Shown in pieces: positions 1 to 11,728 of a stretch of DNA of 64,000 bases. Position 1 is the stretch's first letter; the number at the start of each line of letters is the position of its first letter. The stretch comes from Turbatrix aceti. Lineage: Eukaryota > Nematoda > Chromadorea > Rhabditida > Panagrolaimidae. The stretch covers positions 5,837,246 through 5,901,245 of the forward strand of contig OZ017770.1 in assembly GCA_963969345.1 (NCBI GenBank), written 5' to 3'. The notes under the pieces were generated by a model. That model did no database searches. It saw only the letters and a program-made list of their open reading frames with translations, and was not told the origin of the DNA. The translations under genes were made by a program, and so were the position numbers.

Positions 1-3000
1 TGTGACAGAAGTTTTCAGCATCACGCCGACTACCTCCAACCCTATATTTGCATAATGGAAGATCTCGTCAACGACCATGCTTCTTCTAGTTCGGGTTGTT
101 CATATTTATGTTTTTTCGTACTCATAGTCACTTGTTTCAGCGGTCATGGGTAATGGGCTAAACGTGTTACGGCGCCCCCTAAATCCTGCCAATAACGGTG
201 AGCCTTTCAGCATCGTTGTCTTTTTTACTTTCTTTTCAGATAAATTTGACATGTCAAATGTCCAACGTGCCTTCAACGAAGCAGCCCAGCCAACAGACAG
301 CAGGATACCCGAAAATGGCACTGCATGGAAGGAGGCTAACCTCTTTGAGCTTAATAACACTATGGTAATTTAAGACCAGGGGAGGATAATTACGAAAAAA
401 AATTGCATTTTAGTCTTTTGAAACCCGCATCCACGAAGCTGGACTCGTAATCAAGAGAACGATGCAGATCCGTAATCCTCAGCTAATTAGAGACCGACAG
501 GCGCAACGAGTGGTACTTGATTGAAGCACGCGCAAAAGTCTAAAAAATTTGTTACAGGTTTATTCACAGTGCATGATTGGCTCAGAGATGACAAAGTGGA
601 TGGCACAGCAGGTTTCGGAGATCCTCCAACAACCCATGCAATCAATTAACAACCTACAAATTATTGGGATGTGGCAGGCACTCATGGAACATCATATTGT
701 CTCTCACATAACGAATGAATCTCAGTTCAAAGATAAATACGTGTTCTACAAATGGACTATCGACGATCCATTTGAGAGTTACTATCGTGCTAGAGGCGAG
801 CATCCCAATATGCAACCTATGCAGACCCCTGGAGGCAACATAATCATTTCGGGCTCCAGTGGCGATGGTCCGGCGACGCGGAGCTTTGAAATACCAGGTT
901 TTACGGATCTGCAAAATACACTGTTTTTTCTGAGCACAATCGGACCTGACTCCTTGTTTCGGATGATACTGACCAAATCGTAAGAATAGACTTTTTTGCA
1001 ACTTTGTTTGCACGCTTTTTTTGTTTTTAGACCGATGGAAAGAAACCCCGAAGAACTCGAGCTGGTTTACGAGGAGTTGCTCCATGTGAAGGCGCTCTCA
1101 CATCTCAGCACCATGGTAAAACGTGAACTGGCGAGTGTCATTCGCTTTGAGCAACACCAATACGCCGGAACCGTCCTTTTTCATCAAGGTGAAGAGGGTA
1201 AGAGCTGGTATATAATTCTGAAGGGCAGCGTCGACGTCAGCATCATAGGCAAAGTGAGTTTTTTTATATATATTGATAGTCGGGTGAAAGAGGGAGCTCT
1301 GCGCTTCCGGTTTGCGTGCATGAGATGTGGCATACGTTTTGCTTTAGGGCGTCGTTTGTACACTGCATGAAGGAGACGATTTCGGAAAGCTGGCACTGGT
1401 TAACGACGTACCAAGAGCGGCTACAATTGCTCTTCGAGAAAATAATTCACAATTTCTACGTGTTGACAAGCTGGATTTTAATAGGTTTGTCGTGTTTGAC
1501 AATTATACTGAGATTGCAGTGACATTTGGGATGTTTAAGGATACTCCGCGATGTTGAGGCGAACACGGTGCGTCTTAAAGAACATGATCAAGACGTTCTG
1601 GTTCTCGAAAAAATCAATCTCTCAGCACCGGGATCATCCAATAGCACGTCACAAAAAAATCAGTGCTGGTTTGTCTCCGACGTTTTTTTCGGAGCGCTCT
1701 GACAAACGTCAATCACTTTTAGTTACTCTGTAATGGCTGGATTTCCGGAGAAGATGCTTGAGTACGTGTTAGAAACACGGATAGATGCTCAGGTGGACGA
1801 GGTTGTACTGGATACCTTTTTGGAAGATTTCATTCTTACGCACATTGTTTACATGCCATCTAGCGGGCTATGTAATTACCTCAAAAATTACTACTCTCGA
1901 CGCGGAGCTACGGTTTGTTTTTGTCTTTTTTTGGTCTCCGAAAACATTTATAAATAATTTTTACCTTTTTCAGGCGTATGGAAAAAATGGCATTGTTGTA
2001 CCCTCTGTTGAAAGTAACTTTGACATCATCCAGCAACATATTGCAAAACGACGAGTCATAACTTTTTTGACTGTTTGGGAAAGCGTTTTTGGTATCCATT
2101 TTTTTCTGGATTCGGTTGTGAATTCTTTTGTCGAAGAAATGTACTGTTGTGTTCTGGAGGATAGCAAGCACATCCCGAACATGATGTCGGTGCTGGATCA
2201 GATCACCGGCCTACGACAGCTAAGAGAGAACGCCATGCGCGTGCTTTCGCGTCCACCGACTTCCATACTCGACTGTGGTGTGTACTCGGCAACTGCTCCA
2301 GCTTCAAGCACAATTCTTCCGATTGATACCTGTGAGTCATGTTTGAGCATATTTGCAAAACTTGACGATTTGATAATTTTTCAGGCAATCAATGCATCTT
2401 TCTCTCGGATACAACTTTCATAACGATGAACATTCGCCTAGACAAGACAGCGTCTGAAATAGCGGATTTGGCACGATGCAAATTGAAGTGCACAAGCACG
2501 CAAGAAGAATGCTTCCTTATCGAAGTCAAATCCAGCGGCGAACGAGTTGTCTTTTCGCCGACAGAAGTTAGCGTTCCGACAATGCTTTCGTTGAATGGGC
2601 GGCTTTATGTCGTCTTCAAAGACGAAATCGACTCATTGGTTTGTCTGCTTCCAGCGAGTGTTTGCATTTTGATTCATTCATGCTCTTCAGACACCAATGC
2701 CCGAGCAAAACGGTCCGTCGGATATGAACTATCACTCGGTGCTAGACTTGATGGGTAGCACAGAAGTAGCACAACAACTTTGCACTTTTCATATGCAACT
2801 TTTTGAGGCCACCGACGAGATCGAGCTAATTTTTCAAGTAAGATTAGCACATCTGTCGTGACAGGCTTAAAGTGATTTTTTTAGGTTATTGGCAGAGATC
2901 AGTTCCCAGGAAGAATACCTGCAAATCTTGATATATTGCTCAGACGCTTCAATGAAGTACAATACTGGGCAACGACCGAAGTCCTTCTCGCGGGTTCTGC

Positions 3001-3743
3001 CAAACGGGTAGCAGTTCTCAAGAAGCTCATTAAAATAGCATCACAAAGCAAGGATAACAGAGATCTCATGTCATTTTTTGCAATCACCTTAGGTCTCAGT
3101 AATATTTCCGTGAGCAGGCTCACGACGCTCTGGGATGTAAGAAATGCTTTTCCGGGAGGTTTTTTAGTTATCTCCTTTTTTAGAAACTTTCCACGAAACA
3201 ACGCAGACAATATGGCGAATTTGAGGCGCTTCTCGATCCATCACGAAATCATAGAGCCTATAGGATGCTAATTGCCAAAATGTCACCCCCCGTCATCCCA
3301 TTTGTTCCGCTGCTTCTCAAAGACTTGACCTTCATGCATGAGGGAAACAAAACTTACTTTGCAGGGCTCGTTAATTTTGAAAAAATGGTTAGTTGTTTTT
3401 GTGAGAAAAAAAAGAAAAGTGCACGAACAAATAAAGGCGTTTAAAATAAAATAAATTGTTTTTCTTTCAGCATATGATAGCCAATGTACTGAGAACTTTT
3501 CGAAACTGCAAGAACAAATTCGGGAGAACGGCTATGGGTGGTAGCGTTCCCAAAAAACCCCTCGACTATAACGCCATGATTCGGTAAGAAAAACAGAGCA
3601 ATTTTTTTTTCCAAAACTAAATATTATCTGATTCACCGACATGTTGCAGCAATTTTCGTGTAATCGACAACCAGCAAAGATTGATGGAACTGTCGTATCA
3701 AATAGAACCTCCGCAACGTCCTTCATACATTCGACAGCCATAG
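1..3743 (+). CDS. epac-1: EPAC-type cAMP-activated Rap guanine nucleotide exchange factor, 5' partial
   Basis: This is a cAMP-gated exchange factor that loads GTP onto Rap GTPases at membranes. Reading across introns gives, in order: a DEP domain (about 558-979, with GSEMTKWM and [15 protein letters not shown]), a cyclic-nucleotide-binding domain (1031-1668; [14 protein letters not shown], then the phosphate-binding cassette [15 protein letters not shown] with its cAMP-contacting Arg), the Ras exchange motif ([15 protein letters not shown], 1733 on), a Ras-association-like domain, and the CDC25 catalytic domain ([23 protein letters not shown]-type segment; [17 protein letters not shown]). The similarity to EPAC1/2 is close throughout. 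Early exons are 1-88, 141-197, 240-364, 414-512 and 558-979, all phase compatible; the donor at 89 is weak, so the first join is tentative. The stop is TAG at 3741-3743. No first cNMP domain is visible before DEP; it may lie outside the window or be absent as in EPAC1. A possible polyA signal is at 4103. Confidence 0.93.
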
Positions 3744-4211
3744 TCAAGTAAACTTGCGTAGCAAAATCTCCCCCCCAATTCTTCTCTCACATATCGTTCA
3801 ACACTTGACCATGTTGTTATTTGTTTTACACACAGCATTGAATGAAATTCAAATGAAATAGATGAATATAGAGAATTTTTAAAAAATCATGGCAGATTTG
3901 CAAAAGCTCAGTACATTTATTATAGCCAAAATCACCGTAATACAAAAAATAGCAAGCAGTGTCACACGCTGTGCATAACAATTCAAAACATGGATTGCAT
4001 GTAGTGTGATAAAATTTTAACATACATAAAGATTTTACAGACAAAAACGAGATCGCAGTCAGAAAAACAAAGCAATCAAGGCACTTAGGTAGGAACAGAG
4101 TCAATAAATATTCACGTAAAGTTTTTTTAAGAGTTACTCGTATCATTGATGCACCGAATGAACATAGAAATCGTGTGGATACATGGAATTGACAAAAAAA
4201 AAGAAATGGTT
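3744..4211. other. Convergent 3' intergenic region
   Basis: This AT-rich spacer lies between the EPAC stop and the FGF stop. An AATAAA on the plus strand at 4103-4108 could end the EPAC transcript, and an AATAAA on the minus strand (TTTATT at 3916-3921) could end the FGF transcript. If both are used, the two 3' UTRs overlap by nearly 200 bases. No other gene is seen. Confidence 0.5.
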
Positions 4212-6092
4212 TCAGAAAAAGCTGAGGGATCTTTGTAAATTTGTTTGCAGCAACCTAGGATTGCTGTAACGAGCAACGGAACGGAGTTTATTAGAGGCAG
4301 GCTGGCGCCTAAGTTGTTCCAAGTTTTTCCTCCGATGTCTTCTCCTCTGCTCTTCTCGCTCCATCCGTCGTTGTTTCCGCTCCATAAATCCCTTCAGCTC
4401 TTCGAGAGTTTTTTTTCTCGCTTCGTAATCAGACGGCTTCGCTGAAAGACTGAAGCGCTCACACTTTTTCAAAAATGAAAGTATTGCTAACCTGCTTGTG
4501 TACCAGCACTTGGGTCATCCGTACGTGTTTTGATGTCTTTACTCCTGTCTGTGTGTGACGGTATGTTGGGAATTTGATTATAGTTGTTACTGAGCAACCG
4601 ACTATCATGATTTTTGTCAGCTCCAAGCGAAGGCGGTGGTTCTTTGAATAACTTGTCGGGAAGCCATTTATTGGTCATTTTTTCTAACCAATTGTAACCG
4701 TCGTCAGTAAAGCCGTTGTGTGTGTTGGGCAATGTTTCGACGACTTTTGGTGCAACCCAAAAATCTTTGTTGAGTTCTTTCGTTACAAATTGAGCGCCAA
4801 CGTCAAAGGCGGCAGCGCGTCGACCACTTCGGGGAATACCAGAATGACGAAAAGCAATATACCACGGCTTCTCTGTACTGCCATATGCGCAGGATGCATA
4901 AGTTGTATAGTAATTTTCGAGCACATCCTCCATAAATACACACTCGACGGTATAATTGCTTAAGGGCTAAAAGATATAAAAATTTAGACCATATAAATTT
5001 CTTGTTTTTTTGATTATTTGTGCACAATTAAGTTATCAACAAGCAGGACTTACGGTGTTGTAAAGTTCCCCTCGTCGGTTCATGCAGAGAAAATTTTTTG
5101 TTTCAAGTGATCGTATACTGAGCAGTCCGATGGCAATAGAGTAAAACTCGAGAAGCGCTGGAAAGATGATCGTTTAGAGCAGTCGTACATACTCTGCTTG
5201 ATTTTTGATGTTGCATTCAGAAAATTTTGTCTCCGTTAGGTGATCTTGCGTATGTACTGAGGCAAGGAATCAAAAACTTAATGTCTTAGTTTGTCAGGAT
5301 TACGACTTTTTTATACAACATCAACTCAAGGAAAGCGAGAGGTAAGTGAGCCGAGCACTGACCTACACAGCCACCTTCAACACTACACCCGCAGTTTTTA
5401 GTCTTGAAAAACAACAACTGTCGCATGTGGTATAGCCAATACGTCAAAAGCAGTCAGTCATGATTTTGCGTTACATGCTGTTAACAAGACCGCTTTAATG
5501 AAGCAATTAATGCGTAATTTGAAATCTACGAGTCGAATGCACTGAAATGTGCGTAAAAACCAACCGTATCGGCTCTCGACGTTGTGAGTCCCCCGAACGT
5601 GGTAGTGCTTGAGCCAGGCCTCGGCATCTCGTTGAACGTCTTTGTCGACTATTTCCATCCATATTCCGGCCCGACAAAAAAGTCCTCCAATTTTGTGGGG
5701 CGCTTCAAGTACTTCCGGTCTGAAAGAACAGTCAATGAATGCTAATTTTGCGTGTTTAAAACAACTGGCGACCAAAAAAAAAAGACTAACTTTATATCAG
5801 CAATGGGTAACGGAGGAATCAAAAATTCGTCGGACCATTTAGGAAGTCGCCACCGATGATGCTGCTGGAGAGATAGCGTGCACTGGTTGATAATGGCCCG
5901 GCCCTTCGTTGTGAAGGGCGACGGCATCGGGCCCCGATGGCGATGGCTGTGATAGTGATGATGATGCTGATGATTCGAAACCAAAGGCGGCATTGTCGTT
6001 TTGGTATCGGATAATTGAGGTATATTTTCATTTGCCTGAGAACCACCGCCGCCTATCAATACTAGAAGCAGGACGAGCACGACGCCGCTCAT
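4212..6092 (-). CDS. Fibroblast growth factor, LET-756-like, 421 aa
   Basis: This is a secreted FGF ligand for an FGF receptor tyrosine kinase. Five phase-compatible exons (6092-5791, 5719-5565, 5157-5054, 4966-4492, 4441-4212) give 421 residues. ATG 6092 is preferred over the upstream ATG at 6161 because it starts a hydrophobic signal peptide (MSGVVLVLLLVLIGGGG). A His-rich stretch follows. The beta-trefoil core shows GGLFCRAGIWMEI, ALLEFYSIAIGLLSIRSLET, NFLCMNRRGELYN, ENYYTTYAS and PWYIAFRHSGIPRSGRR, all standard FGF signatures. Two oddities stand out. An insertion of about 20 residues sits in the first strand region (VDKDVQRDAEAWLKHY). The last exon is a very basic, Arg-rich tail (RKQRRMEREEQRRRHRRK) resembling a nuclear localisation signal. 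C. elegans LET-756 has a similar length and a nuclear-targeting C-terminal part, so this is the likelier of the two nematode FGFs (the other is EGL-17). Class is certain; orthology is inferred. Confidence 0.92.
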
Positions 6093-9000
6093 GTGCTGAC
6101 TCGGAAGCGCGTCGGCGTGCTCGATGCTCCGGCGAATGCCGTGGGATGACAGTAACAGCACAGAAGGCCGTGCATAAGCGGCCCGAAAAAATAAATCTTC
6201 ACCAAAGACTAGTTACGATGCGAACACTTCTGCAACATTGTCAACGCTTAGTCCTGCGACCGACCCTTAGACTAAAAAGCACGTCAGTAAAATTTGAGTA
6301 CGTGAAATCAAATAAAAAATGAACGAAAGAAGAGCAAATGAAAAGAATAATGTCGGTTACCATTGTTTATTAAAATATGATACTCTCAGAGCTCGTACTT
6401 TTTGGCAGAAGACCAAGAAAAACTTGCGATGGAATGTTGCATTCAAATAAAGAGCTCAGGATGTGAAGTGGTCATCAGAAAACGCGTCAAGTGCGCTTTC
6501 GACCATCATAACTGTACTAGGCCCGTTAGGACGTCGAAGCAAAGTCAAAAGTTACAAGTTGGTGACTAGTGTATTGACGACAAAAAAAGAGTCTAAGCCA
6601 CAAACAGTTTGTTAAATCTGAGAGAATGAAATCTTTATGAGCCTGGGGGAATACCAACACAATTGTCGCTGAGTCAGTCACTGTGTCGGGAGCAGACCAA
6701 GAGGAAGAGGATGCGAGGAACTACCCAAATGGCATTAACGGTCAGTACCAGTTGTAACCACTGACAATGCTTATAGCATTGTTTCACGGGGTCACCGCTC
6801 AACATCAGCACATTCGACAAAAATCCTTGGTGCATCAGAGAAGACAAAAACTATGGCGGGTGCGCGCAATCCCGCCCATCCTTCATAGAGCGCTGCTGGG
6901 AGGTCTAACTGACACAATTTACTACAATCAAAGTGGGTTTTTGAAGCAGTGTGGTTTTGCTTGGCAGGAGGTTATGAATTGGAGCCGTTCAATGTCTGGC
7001 GACATGGATCTATCTTTTTGCTTTTTAGTCAACCAATCAAGCGCGGCATTTTGCGGAACACAGAGGCGAGAGAAATGGGGCGTCGCGCTAGAGAAAATTC
7101 TGTAAAACATGATAAATGAATGTCCTCAAAATTTATTGTTTGCCCAATAGAAAGCATCAAAAGATTGTTTTAAATTATTTGAAAGTTTAAAATTCACCAA
7201 GACAAACGTTTTTTGGCCAACAACGGGGTAGAATGGAAGTCACAATTACACGCACGCTAGGCCACATCCCGCCAAGAAGATCGAACAAATGAAGCGGGAT
7301 CCCGGGACGAGGAGACGCGTCTCAACGTTCATACTGCCACAAAAACTCAGTACGCTTATCTTTCTCCAAACGCAGCCGAAGAGAGAAAGCCTGTCAACTC
7401 AACGGCAGGTGATCAATTTTACTGCACGGAGACAAGCAACAAAGTCTGCTTCCTTGGCACTTGTCTTTTTACCTCTTTGCACGCGTACTTCGACCGGTGT
7501 CAATCCTGACATCGACTGCGGATGTGATCAGATCACTTAATTATTTACGACTTTAATTGTAAACCCAATTAATCGAAAAAAGACAAACATGATTAGGCTG
7601 TTATCGTGGGGATGGCAATAATTGTCTTTCGTCATCGACAACAATCTTTTGCCGGCCATTAAAACGCGGAAATAACCTTCTCTAGTCAATAAACGCACAT
7701 AACGTGAAAACTGCCAGGGATAACCACCAGATTAATATCCAACGGATTTTCAAGATCATAAATGCGGTCTTTAGTTACTCGGAAACAAGCACAAGGCGGA
7801 ACCAAAAATTAGAGGGATCGTCACTGTTTTTTAAGTGTCACTCCGACTAACGTAAGACTAATTCGCTGGGATAAAAAGACGACTGCTGACGCCAATCCGG
7901 CAGAAAAGCGTGATAATGACGTTAAGCCGGCCCAGTGCCATCAATCAACAACGCTCGCTTTTGTTTTTCAATCATAAACGGATGGTTTTAGCCTGATTGC
8001 CAATTGCCTTACCCAGCAACTGGAGAGGTAGAAAAGCACTATAGTTGCAAATAAAAAATTGAAACAGAACGACAGAAAAGCTCTATGAAATTCAAAACAA
8101 TTGATGCGTTTGCACGATAGTCACTTAAGCGCACCTATCGTTCATTAAAGTCATACAAAAAAACGTGTGTTACAGATCATATCGCACAAAGAGAGGGCCT
8201 TTATTGTCAGAGTTGATCTAAGATTGCACACCAACCGGGCGGAGTAACAATAACACTGCCGTTAGCAATTTACAACAAATGTACAATTTAACACGTAGTT
8301 TTTATGCACAAGGGATTGGTTGCCTTAGGTGTTGCTTTTACCTCTTGAGGAAACCACATGTCATATGCGGCGCCGCTTGATCATAAGCTCGTCAGGTGGC
8401 AGAGGTACGTCAGTGTTTGTGCCACACCAACGCAATTGTTTTTGTCAAACAAAAAGATAAATAATAAGTATCATTTTTTAAAAATTTTAACAATTGTTGA
8501 TTACACAAAAAATAAATATCAATAACCTTGAAAAATAATTTTTTAAACAAAAAAAAATCAAAAAATATTTGTTGAAATTAATTAAAATTAGTTTGCAGTG
8601 TCCTTAATAATTAGCTCACTATTCATGATCAGATCCTTGACGAAAAAAAGTTCAAGATCAGTTGGACGTTTTGTAAGAACTTTGCGGGGGTGTTGCAATT
8701 GGCCCCCATTTGATTCAACAGGAAGAAGAAAAGTACTGAAACCCTACAAAAAGGGAGAAGAATTCAGATTCAGTAAAATCACAAAAGAATCACAATCTCT
8801 CAAAATACGTGACTTTTATTACTTGATTTAACGGAAATGACAAAAACATGCATATACTAAAAATATACACAAATATGTATTGCAAAAAATACAAATATGT
8901 ATTAAAAAAGCTAACACAAATTTGAATGTTTCACATCATGTATAATTTAGCTTCTAAGTTTTACATCATAAGAGCTGATGATTTTTCTACATGAGTAGGT

Positions 9001-11728
9001 AGACACATATAAATTTTATTGCAAAAAATGCAGTTGACTTCACTCAAATGACATTGCGGGATACTTCATTCATGTTTTTTTTTGAATTGAAGTCCCTCGC
9101 ATTTTGCGTAGGATGTCACGTTGCGGCTATAAAAAACAGTTGAATAAACGTGGATCAAATGTCAGAAAAGCGTGAAAAGTTTAAACAAAATGACAGTTTT
9201 TTTTAATTTTTTGTAGTTTTCCGAAAACGATGCCGTATGGTCGTCAAAACGCTTATAAATAGTGATTTTTTGAAAACAACAATTAATTAATTTAAAAAAA
9301 CAAGCTCGCATGTCAATGTACCAAAAAAAACAAAAAAATGCATCTAAAAAAGTTGAATATAAACGCAATAGCATGACCATTAGGAATTGCTCTGAATACT
9401 GTCTGAAGTTTAAATTGGCCATTTTTGTAAGTAGCTCACATGAAATATCTTTGTGTCTTAAATTTTTTTGCAAAGAAACGCGTTCGAAAATTGTTTCTAC
9501 AACAATAAAAAATTCGGTTTTCCGAAACAACGGCCAATTCGTTTGTGCAACACCGTATAAAAATAATTTTACTAACAAAAAATTATTAAACAGCTTTCAA
9601 TACTTTTTAATACTTCTTAAAATTTTAATATTTCTAAAAAAACTTTTATTGAAAAACGTTGCAATTTCTTTACGAAAAGCTGTAGTTGTTTAGTTTTTTC
9701 ATCCTTGTAACTGGATCAAGCCTGCTGCAAAATTTGTTTATTGACAAAAGTTTGCAAAAGAATTTAAAAAACAAACAGTGTCTTGTCTCCAAAAAAAGTT
9801 GAAATCAAAAGTAAATAAAAATTAACGCCCACATCAAGTACACCTTTCAGCTAGATTTTAAACCAATAATCTAATTAATACACACAATTAGAGCAGTTGG
9901 AGCAAAAAATTGTATAATTGTGATAATTTTTGAAACAAAACAGAATAAAAAAATATTATACCTGGCAGATGCCGGAATAATGTCGTCCGTAAGGTACATG
10001 GAAGAACATTTATTACGCCCAATGAACGGCTCAAAATAATACAAAACCGTGGAGACAAATTGGCACGCCTATAGCAAAACGTGATTTTATCAGAAACGTT
10101 ATCAAGCTTCATTCAATACGGAGAACAGCAAATTGAAACAAAGCGAAACATTTTTTGTACAATAATGTATTTTTGGCTTTTAAGACAAATATTTCCATTG
10201 ACCCTATTGTTACTGTTTTTGAATGAAAGGGAATACAAAATGGTATTGTATTTATAACAAGCCAAGATATCTTGATATCATTTCAAGCACATGATCGTCC
10301 GAAACTTTCACTGTAGTTACGTGAATTTCTGTTTTACTATTTTCGATGCCGTAAAATGCATCAATGTTGCAAAACATGGTAGTTAAAGAAAAAAACTTAC
10401 ATTCAAACAAAAATATAATTTTAGGAATTTTTGAAAAGTGTTAATAATTTGTACAATTTACAATTGCACACACCTAAAAAGCGATACAGTGCGAAAAAAA
10501 GACCCGTTGATAGATGTTACCTGCTCGAAGTCTTAGTCATAGTCTTTGATAGGAGTTTGATTGTCAAAATTTAGTAAAACTATAGGAAAAATTTTGCACG
10601 AATTTTGTTAAATAATAATAATCATGATTCAAAACTAACTTCATTTTATCGACAAAATTTTGTTTATGGTTTAGTTATTATTGATGATTAATTCTGATAT
10701 TTCAATCCTGATATCTTGATATGAAGTAAATTTGTTTTATTATTAATCTGTCACTTTTATGACCGACACATTTTTATGATAAAAAATTGTCATTAGTTAA
10801 AGTTTTTTTCACTCATTTTGTGAGCATGAAAGAAAACAACAAATTCAGTGAGAAAAAACGAAGCATTTTTTTAAGCGATTTAATACACAGGTAATAAATT
10901 ATGCAGCCGAACAACCTATTCTTTTAAGCATGTACATCCTGCATACAACTGCCTTTGCTCTTTGCCGATCGTCTTTCACGTACAACTAAAACAATGGATA
11001 TCGATTCTCTGATATTGCCAAATTATTTTTTTTCACAAGGCTTATATTTTGTCGACATTTAACAAGTTCACCAATAATTCATCATAACTTAATGATGTTG
11101 ATCCTAGAGGTATGGCGCAATGGCTCAAAATTGTTAACGCCCTTTAGACCGGACAACAGCTGACCATCTCTTCCTGCTATTTGTCTTTTAGCAGCTGGCA
11201 CCGATTTTTTTAGCAAAAAAACATAAAGATAACCGATATTGCCTTAGTCTGATAAACAAATTCGACTGGTCTATACACTTGTCAGTTTTAGGGTGTGGGG
11301 TCACTTGTGTTAAATGATGGAACGCCACTTTTTCACTATTAATGCAATTTAAACTCTTCACCCTAGGTTTTTTGTGACACGATGGATTCTGTTCGTTCTT
11401 TTTTTGCAGCTTATCCAAGTTTGAGTCGAATTTAAAAATTCTTTCCAAAAAGCCGGTATTCAAAAACAATTTGATCGTGCCATACATACAACCGTGATCG
11501 TGCTTGCCGTGCTGTCGACAGGAATTGTTGCGAGGAACACCCTTGTTCCTTGCAACGATGAGGGAAATATGTCTTGGAGCATTACGTGCATTGTCCTTTC
11601 GATTAGTAAACGCCACTTGCTTTCTTGGCGTTCACCCGTAATTCTTTTGATTGGTATCAAAAGGATCGCTAACTTTTTTGCACGGCGCTTTTTGTCACAC
11701 TGCTTTAAAACATTTTTTTAGGAAAAAA
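6093..11728. other. Long AT-rich intergenic region, no supported gene
   Basis: These 5.6 kb separate the FGF and myosin start sites. Only scattered short ORFs are present, of biased low-complexity composition (for example 9162-9578 minus, 9310-9693 plus and 11188-11616 minus); none resembles a known family or shows a splice structure. The stretch from about 8460 to 10900 is strongly AT-rich. No tRNA or rRNA signature was found. The part just upstream of 6092 probably holds the FGF promoter. Confidence 0.45.

Noticed and set aside
9162..9693. Overlapping ORFs of 127-138 codons on both strands, considered as a degraded transposase.
   Set aside because: Composition is dominated by Lys, Asn and Phe from AT-rich DNA, no catalytic motif is visible, and no terminal inverted repeats were found.
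11100..11180. GGTATGGCGCAATGGCTCAA looked like the start of a tRNA.
   Set aside because: No matching TPsiC-box sequence or acceptor stem follows at the required distance.
11188..11616. A 142-codon minus-strand ORF upstream of myosin.
   Set aside because: No recognisable motif, no good promoter or polyA context, and it overlaps other chance frames.
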